From Henriciella marina DSM 19595 (GTDB taxonomy: Bacteria; Pseudomonadota; Alphaproteobacteria; Caulobacterales; Hyphomonadaceae), in NCBI RefSeq assembly GCF_000376805.1, contig NZ_AQXT01000002.1, positions 2,232,001 through 2,296,000 of the forward strand: a stretch of DNA of 64,000 bases, in the 5' to 3' direction. The notes under the pieces were generated by a model. The model searched no databases, was not told where the DNA came from, and was given only the letters and a program-made list of their open reading frames with translations. Shown here in pieces: positions 17,438 through 25,063 of the stretch. Made by a program: the position numbers and the translations under genes. The first letter of the stretch is position 1. Every line of letters starts with the position of its first letter.

Positions 17438-19159
17438 ATGACAGACATGCGCATCAAGCAGACAGATTACGCCAGGCTCACGGCCCTGATTCTTTTGGGG
17501 CTTCTCGCTCTGCGCGTCACGAGCGTCATTCTATCGCCGCTGGAACTCTATGCCGACGAGGCCCAGTACTGGCGTTGGGGAGAGACGCTAGACTGGGGCT
17601 ATTACTCCAAACCGCCGCTGATCGCCTGGGTCATCCATGCCAGCACGGCGATCTTTGGCGACACCGCCACTGCAGTGCGCCTTCCGGCCGCGTCTCTTCA
17701 TACGGCGGCGGCCTGGTGTCTCTTCCTTCTTGGCAGGCGAATGGTCGGGCCACGCACCGGCTTGCTGGCAGGTCTTGGCTATGCGTTGATGCCCGCCGTC
17801 TGGCTGTCCTCGGCGGTTCTGTCGACCGATGGCGTCCTGATGCCGATCTGGTCATTTGCGTTGTACCTGCTCTGGCGGGTGCGTGAAGGAGAGGCTGGCT
17901 GGGCCGGTTTCATCGGCCTCGGCGTGGCTGTTGGCGCGGGCTTCCTCGCCAAATATGCGATGCTCTATTTCGCCATCGGCATTATGCTCACTGTCATTTT
18001 CGACACGCCGACACGCCGCGCGCTTGTCTCGGCAAAGGGGGCAGGCGCCCTGGCCGCGGCCCTGATCGTCATCGCCCCGCACCTTGTCTGGAACGCGGCG
18101 AACGACTTTGCGACGGTCGGTCATACGGTGGACAATGCCAATCTCGGCGGCGATCTCATCAACCCCGAAAACCTCCTCAAATTCCTTGCCGACCAGATGG
18201 GCGTTTTCGGCCCGATCAGCTTTCTGGGGCTCATCGCGGCGCTCTTTTTCCTTCGCGCCAGCCGAAGGCCTGAAACAGGCCGCCAGGAATTGTGGCTGAG
18301 CGCCTTCATCGTGCCTGTGCTGACGATCATCCTGTTTCAGTCGGTGCTATCGCGCGCGCATGCAAACTGGGCAGCAACAGCCTATCCAGCCGCCTCCATC
18401 CTGATCGCCATCTTCTTCCTGCGAGCGGGGCCAAATCGCTGGCTCTGGGCCGTGATTGCGGTGCTTTCGGCCATCGGGTTTCTGTTCGCACCGGACTTTA
18501 CGCTGGCCGCAAGACTTATGGTTGGGCTCGCGGTGGCGGCCGGTATCGTCGTCTTTGCGTTCGCGTTCCGCTTCCGGCCTGAAGGCCTCTTCTGGGCAGG
18601 TCTGACGCTCCATGGGGTGCTCGGGCTCGTTATGCTGACGGCGCTGGTCATTCCCGGTGCGATCTCAGGCCCGCTCGATCTCGATAATGCGCTCAAACGC
18701 ACGCGCGGCTGGGATCCACTGGCAGACCAGCTGGCGGCGTTTACGCAGGAGACAGGCACGCCGAGCGCGCTTGTCACCGATGAGCGCGAAGTCTGGCACG
18801 GTCTCGACTTTTATCTCAAAGACCGGATCGATGCACCGCTCATCCTCTGGCGCTACAATGAAGGCGCGCACAGCTTTGCCGAGCAGCAGCCCCTGACCGC
18901 CGAGATTGACAGTGACGTGCTGGTCGCGAGTTACCGTCCGAACAGACGGCCTGCAATCGCGGCGGACTTTGAAACATTCGAGAAGGTTGGTGCGATCAGC
19001 GTTGATCTCGGCACGCGCTCGAACGGCTGTCCCATCGTGCGAGAACTTGTGCTTTACCGGGCGTCCGGCTTTAATCCGCTGCCCAGGACGAGCAGCTGGG
19101 TCGAGCGTTTCGAGGACCAGCGCATGGATGCGCCAGAGCCTTGCCCTCAGCAGAATTGA
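17438..19159 (+). CDS. GT39-family glycosyltransferase (ArnT/PMT-like), polytopic membrane protein
   Basis: A 573-residue inner-membrane enzyme with a dozen or so hydrophobic segments. The first periplasmic loop has LYADEAQYWRWGETLDWGYY, the acidic D-E motif of the PMT/ArnT superfamily, followed by SKPPLIAW. These enzymes use polyprenyl-phosphate sugars to modify lipid A, glycans or proteins on the periplasmic side. The C-terminal 150 residues form a soluble domain. A second in-frame ATG nine bases downstream (17447) is an alternative start; neither has a strong ribosome site. It precedes the helicase by 49 bases on the same strand and could be co-transcribed. Confidence 0.85.
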   Translation: MTDMRIKQTDYARLTALILLGLLALRVTSVILSPLELYADEAQYWRWGETLDWGYYSKPPLIAWVIHASTAIFGDTATAVRLPAASLHTAAAWCLFLLGRRMVGPRTGLLAGLGYALMPAVWLSSAVLSTDGVLMPIWSFALYLLWRVREGEAGWAGFIGLGVAVGAGFLAKYAMLYFAIGIMLTVIFDTPTRRALVSAKGAGALAAALIVIAPHLVWNAANDFATVGHTVDNANLGGDLINPENLLKFLADQMGVFGPISFLGLIAALFFLRASRRPETGRQELWLSAFIVPVLTIILFQSVLSRAHANWAATAYPAASILIAIFFLRAGPNRWLWAVIAVLSAIGFLFAPDFTLAARLMVGLAVAAGIVVFAFAFRFRPEGLFWAGLTLHGVLGLVMLTALVIPGAISGPLDLDNALKRTRGWDPLADQLAAFTQETGTPSALVTDEREVWHGLDFYLKDRIDAPLILWRYNEGAHSFAEQQPLTAEIDSDVLVASYRPNRRPAIAADFETFEKVGAISVDLGTRSNGCPIVRELVLYRASGFNPLPRTSSWVERFEDQRMDAPEPCPQQN

Positions 19160-19208
19160 GCGCACCTTCGCTTGAACCCTCTCCCCTCTTTCTGGCAGTT
19201 GCACTGAT

Positions 19209-22001
19209 ATGGGCACCCTGAAGGCCGTTCTCGGCCCGACCAATACCGGCAAGACGCATTACGCCATCGAACGGATGATGGGCCATGCCAGCGGTATGAT
19301 CGGTCTGCCGCTGCGCCTCCTGGCGCGCGAGGTCTATGACCGTGTGGTCAAGGCCAAGGGCGAGAAGGCCGTCGCGCTTATTACTGGCGAAGAACGGATC
19401 GAGCCACCGACAGCGCGCTACTGGGTGTGCACGGTGGAATCGATGCCGGTCCACAAGCGCGTCGAATTCCTGGCCGTGGATGAAATCCAGCTTGCGGGCG
19501 ATGATGACCGCGGGCACGTCTTCACCGACCGCATTCTTCATGCCCGAGGCTCCCAGGAAACCCTGCTGCTTGGCGCTGAGACCATGCGCGCCGTGTTGCG
19601 TGACCTCGACCTCGACGTCGATACCAATACGCGGGAGCGCTTCTCTGAGCTGCGCTATGCCGGTCCGACAAAGATCACGAAGCTGCCAAAGCGGTCCGCC
19701 ATCGTCGCTTTCTCGACCGAGCAGGTCTATGCGATCGGCGAGCTTCTGAAGCGCCAGAAGGGCGGCGCCGCGATCGTCATGGGCGCGCTTAGCCCTCGCA
19801 CACGCAATGCGCAGGTTGCCCTCTACCAGTCGGGCGAGGTGGACTATCTCGTTGCCACCGACGCGATCGGCATGGGGCTCAACCTTGATGTCGAGCGCAT
19901 TGCCTTTGCCGCGCGCTCGAAATTCGACGGACGCCGCCGCCGCTGGCTGAGCGCGGCCGAAGCCGGGCAAATCGCCGGGCGGGCCGGCCGCTTTAGGACG
20001 GATGGCGAGTTTGGCGAAACTGGCGACTGCCCGCCTTTCGAGGAAGAGCTGGTTCGCGCGATCGAGGCGAACCGCTTCGATCCGGTCGATGAGCTGCAGT
20101 GGCGAAACTCCAAACTCGATTACCGCTCGATCAAGACGCTGATCGCGAGCCTTGCGCGTCCGTCAGGTCACCCGGTCCTTCGCCAGAACCCGCATGCCCT
20201 TGATGAGTGGGTGCTGCGACGGATGGCCGAGGATGCCGGCATCGGCCCGAACATAAGAGGCGAGCGACAGGTTCGCCGTCTCTGGGATCTGGCGCGGCTG
20301 CCGGACTTCCGGAAATCCGGGCATGAGGGCCATGGCCGCCTTGTTCTCGGCCTGGCTGAAACCCTGGCGGACCCGGATGCGCGGCTTGGCGATACGGCCA
20401 TGGAAAAGCGCATGGATAATCTGGAAGCCAACGTTCCAGACATTGCCAGCCTCCAGCACAGGCTTGCCATGATCCGGACGTGGACCTATGCCGCCCATCG
20501 TGAAGACTGGCTGGAAAACCCCGGCTATTGGCGCGATAAGACGCGTGAAATAGAAGACAGGCTTTCGGATGCCCTTCACGCAGCGCTTACATTGCGCTTT
20601 GTTGACCGGCGCACCACAGCCCTGCTCGCCGGACTGAAAAGGGAAGATCTGCTTTTGACCGAACTGTCTGAAACCGGAGAAGTCACTGTTGAGGGCCATG
20701 TCGTCGGCCGTCTTGTTGGCCTGCACTTTGAACCTGCATCGACAGCGAAAACGCTGGAAGGCAAGGCTGTGCGCTCTGCCGCCGTTTCAGCGCTGGGCCC
20801 GATACTTGCCGAACGTCTGGCAGAAATCGCAGGCGCGGCTTCAGATGTTTTTGCCCTGTCGGATGTAGGCCATGTGACCTGGAAAGGCGAAGAAATCGCG
20901 CGCCTGAAGCCCGGACCAAACTGGCTGGCCCCGCGTCTCGAGCTGATTGGCGCCGAAGACTCCGAAGCCCACCGCCGCGAGGCAGCACTGAAACGCCTCG
21001 AGGAATGGCTGGGCGAAGAAATGAAGCGTGTCCTGCCGACGCACGCGAAGCTGAAGGCGGGCGAAACCGGCGAAGGCCTTCAGGGCATGGCGCGCGGTCT
21101 CGCGTTTCGCTTGCTTGAAAGCGGCGCCGCCATCGATCTTCGCGAAGAAACCCCGCCGCCTCATGTGTCGCGTGAGGAACGCGAAGCCCTGAAAGTGGCT
21201 GGCCTTCGCACAGGCCGTGTCGCCGCGCATGTGCCGGACGCCCAGAAGCCGGCTGCCCAGCGTCTTATCGCACTCCTGCAGGCCAGTCATACCGGCAAGG
21301 CCCGCCGCGTTGCGCCTGAAGGCGCGGGGTCTTTCGAGCTTGATGGCGAGTGGGATGACGCCGAATTGCACGCGCAGGGCTATCTGCGGTTTGGCAAGCG
21401 GGCGGTGCGTGCTGATCTGGCGGAACGTCTCGGCTGGGAAATTTCAAAGCGCCGCAAGGAGGCCGCCAAGCCGACTTTCGAGCTTCCCGCAGAATTGGCA
21501 TCGGTCATTTCATGTCCGGGCGACGAGTTTCCGGCAGTGGTGAAAGGGTTCGGCCTCGCTCCGGCCGAGAAGGATCCGGAAACGGGCACCGTGACGCTTT
21601 GGCGCTATCTTTCACGCAACCGCCAGGACGGGCCACCGAAAGGCAAGCGTCCGCCACCCGGCCAGAAGAATGCGCGGCCACCGAAAGAGGGCAAGCCTGG
21701 CGACAGTAAAGGCCGGCCGCCCCGTGGGCGTGGTCGCCCACAACCGCAGCAACGCCAGCCTGATCCTGACAGTCCGTTTGCCGCGCTGGCAAGCCTGCTG
21801 CCACCCCCGCCACAGCCAAGGCCGAAGCCCAAGAAAAAGAAGAAGCCAAAGCAGGCACCGTCTGCCACGGCCGCACCGACAGCGCCGCCGGCTGAGGGCA
21901 ATCCGGCTCAAGCAACCGAGACGCCTCAGGATACGCCTGCGGCCACGCCTGAGAATACTGCACCAAAAGACGCCCCTGACGCTTCGGAGACCAAATCATA
22001 A
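19209..22001 (+). CDS. Suv3-like superfamily 2 RNA helicase with low-complexity tail
   Basis: A 930-residue helicase. Motif I is LGPTNTGKTHYA, motif II is VDEIQLAGDDDRG, and motif VI is GQIAGRAGRF, the set typical of mitochondrial Suv3 and its alphaproteobacterial relatives. The second half holds the accessory domain conserved in bacterial homologues. From about residue 790 the protein becomes a disordered tail rich in Pro, Lys, Arg and Gln, a likely RNA- or partner-binding extension. The S4-domain gene starts nine bases after the stop and the cluster continues with terB, fdxA and carD. A role in RNA decay or ribosome assembly is inferred from the family and from the S4 neighbour. Confidence 0.88.
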   Translation: MGTLKAVLGPTNTGKTHYAIERMMGHASGMIGLPLRLLAREVYDRVVKAKGEKAVALITGEERIEPPTARYWVCTVESMPVHKRVEFLAVDEIQLAGDDDRGHVFTDRILHARGSQETLLLGAETMRAVLRDLDLDVDTNTRERFSELRYAGPTKITKLPKRSAIVAFSTEQVYAIGELLKRQKGGAAIVMGALSPRTRNAQVALYQSGEVDYLVATDAIGMGLNLDVERIAFAARSKFDGRRRRWLSAAEAGQIAGRAGRFRTDGEFGETGDCPPFEEELVRAIEANRFDPVDELQWRNSKLDYRSIKTLIASLARPSGHPVLRQNPHALDEWVLRRMAEDAGIGPNIRGERQVRRLWDLARLPDFRKSGHEGHGRLVLGLAETLADPDARLGDTAMEKRMDNLEANVPDIASLQHRLAMIRTWTYAAHREDWLENPGYWRDKTREIEDRLSDALHAALTLRFVDRRTTALLAGLKREDLLLTELSETGEVTVEGHVVGRLVGLHFEPASTAKTLEGKAVRSAAVSALGPILAERLAEIAGAASDVFALSDVGHVTWKGEEIARLKPGPNWLAPRLELIGAEDSEAHRREAALKRLEEWLGEEMKRVLPTHAKLKAGETGEGLQGMARGLAFRLLESGAAIDLREETPPPHVSREEREALKVAGLRTGRVAAHVPDAQKPAAQRLIALLQASHTGKARRVAPEGAGSFELDGEWDDAELHAQGYLRFGKRAVRADLAERLGWEISKRRKEAAKPTFELPAELASVISCPGDEFPAVVKGFGLAPAEKDPETGTVTLWRYLSRNRQDGPPKGKRPPPGQKNARPPKEGKPGDSKGRPPRGRGRPQPQQRQPDPDSPFAALASLLPPPPQPRPKPKKKKKPKQAPSATAAPTAPPAEGNPAQATETPQDTPAATPENTAPKDAPDASETKS

Positions 22002-22009
22002 GCGAGCAA

Positions 22010-22297
22010 TTGCGACTGGATGTCTGGCTGTGGCGCGCCCGGTTTTTCAAGACCAGGTCGCTTGCCGCAGGGTTTGTTTCAGGCAAGGGCGTACGCCTTA
22101 CCCGCAGTGGTCAGCTCCGCAAGGTGAGCAAACCCGGTTTCAGAATATTACCGGGGGATATTGTAAGTTTCCCGCGAGGCGGTCAGATAGTAAGCGTCCA
22201 GGTGCTCGACCATGGTGAGCGACGCGGGCCCGCAAGCGAGGCCCGCGCGCTTTACGAGGACCTTTCGATCAACGATCAGGAGCGCCACGATGCTTGA
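22010..22297 (+). CDS. S4-domain RNA-binding protein (HslR/Hsp15-like)
   Basis: A 95-residue protein beginning LRLDVWLWRARFFKTRS, the S4 RNA-binding fold of Hsp15/HslR, which in E. coli binds stalled 50S subunits. The best start is a TTG at 22010, because no ATG or GTG lies in frame between the stop at 21977 and the domain. The upstream codons (ATA AGC GAG CAA) read like the usual N-terminus of homologues, so the true start could be a few codons earlier at a rare codon. The end overlaps the terB-like gene by eight bases. Confidence 0.82.
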   Translation: MRLDVWLWRARFFKTRSLAAGFVSGKGVRLTRSGQLRKVSKPGFRILPGDIVSFPRGGQIVSVQVLDHGERRGPASEARALYEDLSINDQERHDA

Positions 22298-22730
22298 CGC
22301 GCTTAAGAAGCTCTTTTCAAGACAACCCGAAACCCAGACGCGTGGGCTGGATCCGGAAGTGGCGACCGCCGCCCTTCTGGTGGAAGTTGCGCTCGTGGAC
22401 GGCGTCTATGCCAATCTTGAAAGCGACCAGATCGCCGAGATCCTGCTCGACAGTCTCGGCCTTGATGCCGACAGGGTGGATGATGTCCTGCAGCAGGGTG
22501 AAGACCTGGCGGAAAAGGCCATCGGCTCTCACCAGTTCACACAGCAGGTCAAGAAACTGCCGCTGCTGAAACGCGTAAAGGTGATTGAGGGTCTCTATCT
22601 GGTCTCCATGGCGGACGGGGCGGCCTGCAAGTTTGAGGAAGCCTTCATCCGGCACGTTGCCAGCCTGCTGCATGTCGATGATATCCGCCGCGCACAGGCG
22701 CGCCGCCGTGCTGAGTCGCGTCATATCTGA
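22290..22730 (+). CDS. TerB-family protein
   Basis: A 146-residue helical protein starting MLDALKKLFSRQ, with the TerB/DjlA-N region (ALLVEVALVDGVY, then LYLVSMADGAACKFEEAFIRHVA). TerB domains are all-helical, bind metal through acidic residues, and occur in tellurite-resistance and co-chaperone contexts. AGGAG lies seven bases before the ATG at 22290. The longer frame to 22212 lies within the S4 gene and is not credible. No other ter genes are nearby, so this is the solitary form common in alphaproteobacteria. Confidence 0.8.
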   Translation: MLDALKKLFSRQPETQTRGLDPEVATAALLVEVALVDGVYANLESDQIAEILLDSLGLDADRVDDVLQQGEDLAEKAIGSHQFTQQVKKLPLLKRVKVIEGLYLVSMADGAACKFEEAFIRHVASLLHVDDIRRAQARRRAESRHI

Positions 22731-22796
22731 CGATTGACTTGAATGGCCTTCGCCGCCAAATGCACGCCTCGAGCTAGTCAGGAATACCGTAACCGA

Positions 22797-23138
22797 ATGA
22801 CCTATATCGTTGTAGATGCCTGCATCCGCTGCAAATACATGGACTGTGTCGAGGTCTGCCCCGTCGACTGTTTCTATGAGGGCGAGAACATGCTCGTCAT
22901 CGATCCGGACGAATGTATCGATTGCGGCGTATGCGAGCCCGAATGCCCCGTTGAAGCCATCAAGCCGGACACCGAGGATGATCCCGATTCCAAGTGGCTG
23001 AAGCTGAATACCGAATACGCGAAGGTCTGGCCGAACATCACGCGGATGAAAGAACCTCCTGAAGATCGCGAAAAATTTGCGCAGGAAACCGACAAATTGG
23101 AAAAATATTTCAGTGCAAAGCCGGGCGAAGGCGACTAG
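22797..23138 (+). CDS. fdxA: FdxA-type ferredoxin (seven-iron)
   Basis: A 113-residue ferredoxin with cysteines at 9, 12, 17, 21, 25 and 40, 43, 46, 50, the pattern of bacterial 3Fe-4S plus 4Fe-4S ferredoxins ([20 protein letters not shown], then [12 protein letters not shown]). The C-terminal extension of about 50 residues is normal for alphaproteobacterial FdxA. The ATG at 22797 matches the MTYIV family start; an upstream ATG at 22743 adds unrelated residues. The order S4 protein, fdxA, carD, rpoH recurs in related genomes from memory. Confidence 0.93.
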   Translation: MTYIVVDACIRCKYMDCVEVCPVDCFYEGENMLVIDPDECIDCGVCEPECPVEAIKPDTEDDPDSKWLKLNTEYAKVWPNITRMKEPPEDREKFAQETDKLEKYFSAKPGEGD

Positions 23139-23162
23139 AATTCGACCCGCAAATACTCACAG

Positions 23163-23191
23163 TTGTGAAATAGCCGTTTTTCTGATATATA
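23163..23191 (+). promoter_or_regulatory. Candidate sigma-70 promoter for carD
   Basis: TTGTGA (23163-23168) and TATATA (23186-23191) are separated by 17 bases in an AT-rich stretch, about 100 bases before the carD ATG. Spacing and location fit a housekeeping promoter. Confidence 0.55.
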
Positions 23192-23293
23192 AATAGCAAC
23201 TTAATTTCAGGGAGCCTGTCCTATTCTCCGGTTTGACGTTCAAAGTGTCGCCGGGGCGTGCAGGCCTATGTTGCGTAGAAAGGCTATCAACAC

Positions 23294-23821
23294 ATGGCAA
23301 AAGAATCACAGGGTGACGTCCAGGAGCTCGCTTTTGGTGTCGGACAGTCGGTCGTTTACCCGGCACACGGCGTCGGCGCGATCACCGCGGTCGAAAAGCA
23401 GACCGTCGCAGGCATGTCCCTGGAAGTCTATGTCGTATCCTTCGATCAGGACAAGATGATCCTGCGCGTGCCGACAAACCGTGCTGAAGCATCTGGCATG
23501 CGTGCCCTTGCTGGCTCGAAGCTTGTCGATGACGCACTCAAGACGCTCGGTGGCAAGGCACGTATCAAACGCACCATGTGGTCACGCCGCGCCCAGGAAT
23601 ACGAAGCGAAGATCAATTCGGGCGATCTGATTTCAATCGCAGAAGTTGTACGCGATCTGCATCGCGGCGAGGACCAGCCGGAGCAATCATACTCCGAGCG
23701 TCAGCTTTACGAAAGCGCGCTGGACCGTATGGCCCGCGAACTGGCCGCGGTTGAAAATACTGACCATGATGCCGCCATGGAGCGTCTTGCAAAGTCGCTG
23801 GCGAAGAAGAAGGCCGCCTGA
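23294..23821 (+). CDS. carD: CarD-family transcriptional regulator
   Basis: A 175-residue protein. The N-terminal Tudor-like RNA polymerase interaction domain (GQSVVYPAHGVGAITAVEKQ) is followed by a helical DNA-binding domain. CarD stabilises open complexes at promoters and, in Caulobacter (CdnL), links growth and metabolism. It has its own likely promoter, is followed by a terminator, and lies directly upstream of rpoH on the same strand. The C-terminal lysine-rich end is usual. Confidence 0.94.
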   Translation: MAKESQGDVQELAFGVGQSVVYPAHGVGAITAVEKQTVAGMSLEVYVVSFDQDKMILRVPTNRAEASGMRALAGSKLVDDALKTLGGKARIKRTMWSRRAQEYEAKINSGDLISIAEVVRDLHRGEDQPEQSYSERQLYESALDRMARELAAVENTDHDAAMERLAKSLAKKKAA

Positions 23822-23852
23822 TTTCAGGTCTCTCTTTCGACAACGGAATTGG

Positions 23853-23884
23853 AAAAGCCCTGCCCTCACCGGCGGGGCTTTCCT
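23853..23884 (+). terminator. Rho-independent terminator after carD
   Basis: AAAAGCCC and GGGGCTTT with a GC-rich inner part, followed by a short T-rich stretch, about 35 bases past the carD stop. Confidence 0.75.
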
Positions 23885-23994
23885 TGTTCAGGCACAAAAA
23901 AACTTAAAAAAGTCGCGGCGATTGTGAACCAATACCCGTGATACGCGTATGGAATGAAGGAACCGTGCACTAAATACCGACTTGGGAGCCACTC

Positions 23995-24879
23995 ATGGCC
24001 ATTCGTTCTACGACAGATAATGCAGATCGCCGCTTCGTCAGAACAGCCATGAACAAACCGATGCTCAGCCAGGAGCATGAAGTTCATCTGGCCGTCCGGT
24101 GGCGCGACGAACACGATGAAGAAGCCCTCCACGAATTGACGAGCGCTTATATGCGGCTTGTCATCTCGATGGCCTCGAAATTCCGCCATTACGGGCTTCC
24201 GCTATCTGACCTCGTTCAGGAAGGAAATGTCGGTCTTATGCTTGCTGCGGCAAGATTTGATCCTGAACGGGAAGTTCGCTTCTCGACCTATGCCTCCTGG
24301 TGGATCCGGTCCTCGATACAGGATTTCGTGCTGCGCAACTGGTCCATTGTCCGCACCGGGACGACGGCGGCGCAGAAGTCACTCTTCTTCAATCTGAAGC
24401 GCCTGCGCGCCAAGATCGATGACACCGGCGACGGCGTGATGACGCCAGAAAACAAGAGCTGGATTGCCACACATCTTGGCGTACCAGAGCGCGATGTCGA
24501 GAACATGGCCTCCCGTCTCTCCGCCTCCGATCGCTCGCTCAACGCCCCCCTTGCGACTGACAGTGAAGCTCAATGGCAGGACCTTTTGGAGGACGAGAAC
24601 GAAGTCACCGAGGACCGCGTCATGGAAATGCACGACAGCCGGCGCCGCCGCGAGTGGATCTTCGAAGCCCTCAAAACCCTTTCAGAACGCGAAAATCTCA
24701 TCATTCGCGAGCGCCGCTTTACTGACGACACTGTTACGCTCGAAGTTCTTGGCAAACGGCTTGGCATTTCGAAAGAACGCGTCCGCCAGATAGAACATCA
24801 GGCACTTGGCAAACTTCGCAAGGCCCTCGTCTCAATGGTTGGCGACCCGGAAGAAACCGGCCTTATTCCTATTCGGTAA
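23995..24879 (+). CDS. rpoH: RNA polymerase sigma-32 factor RpoH
   Basis: A 294-residue heat-shock sigma factor. Region 2 contains DLVQEGNVGLMLAAARFDP and the -10 recognition helix (FSTYASWWIRSSIQDFVLRN). The segment KSLFFNLKRLRAKI matches the RpoH box that distinguishes sigma-32 from other sigma factors. Region 4 ends with LGISKERVRQIEHQALGKLR. GGAG lies seven bases before the ATG. It is followed by a strong terminator that overlaps a sigma-32-type promoter for clpB, so this gene feeds its nearest downstream neighbour. Alphaproteobacteria often have two RpoH copies; whether this is RpoH1 or RpoH2 cannot be told here. Confidence 0.93.
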   Translation: MAIRSTTDNADRRFVRTAMNKPMLSQEHEVHLAVRWRDEHDEEALHELTSAYMRLVISMASKFRHYGLPLSDLVQEGNVGLMLAAARFDPEREVRFSTYASWWIRSSIQDFVLRNWSIVRTGTTAAQKSLFFNLKRLRAKIDDTGDGVMTPENKSWIATHLGVPERDVENMASRLSASDRSLNAPLATDSEAQWQDLLEDENEVTEDRVMEMHDSRRRREWIFEALKTLSERENLIIRERRFTDDTVTLEVLGKRLGISKERVRQIEHQALGKLRKALVSMVGDPEETGLIPIR

Positions 24880-24906
24880 AGTCCCCCCTTTCCTCCTTCC
24901 CCTTTC

Positions 24907-24939
24907 GGGCCGCAGCTAATGCTTGCGGCCCTTTTCTTT
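24907..24939 (+). terminator. Rho-independent terminator after rpoH
   Basis: A perfect eight-base stem (GGGCCGCA at 24907-24914 with TGCGGCCC at 24924-24931) followed by TTTTCTTT. Its 3' arm contains the -35 element of the clpB heat-shock promoter. Confidence 0.9.
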
Positions 24940-24950
24940 GCTCCCCATAT
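24922..24950 (+). promoter_or_regulatory. Sigma-32-type promoter for clpB
   Basis: CTTGCGG (24922-24928) and CCCCATAT (24943-24950) with 14 bases between them closely match the heat-shock consensus (CTTGAAA, then CCCCATNT). It lies about 115 bases before the clpB ATG and overlaps the rpoH terminator. Confidence 0.75.
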
Positions 24951-25063
24951 CCCCTGTGGAGCAGGATTGCCGCTGAGCGGGATCTGGTCTCCAAATCGAG
25001 GGACGCAGCATGATGCTGGCCCCCGACTGAAAACCAAGACTCTGCCTTTGAAAGGGGATCGAA

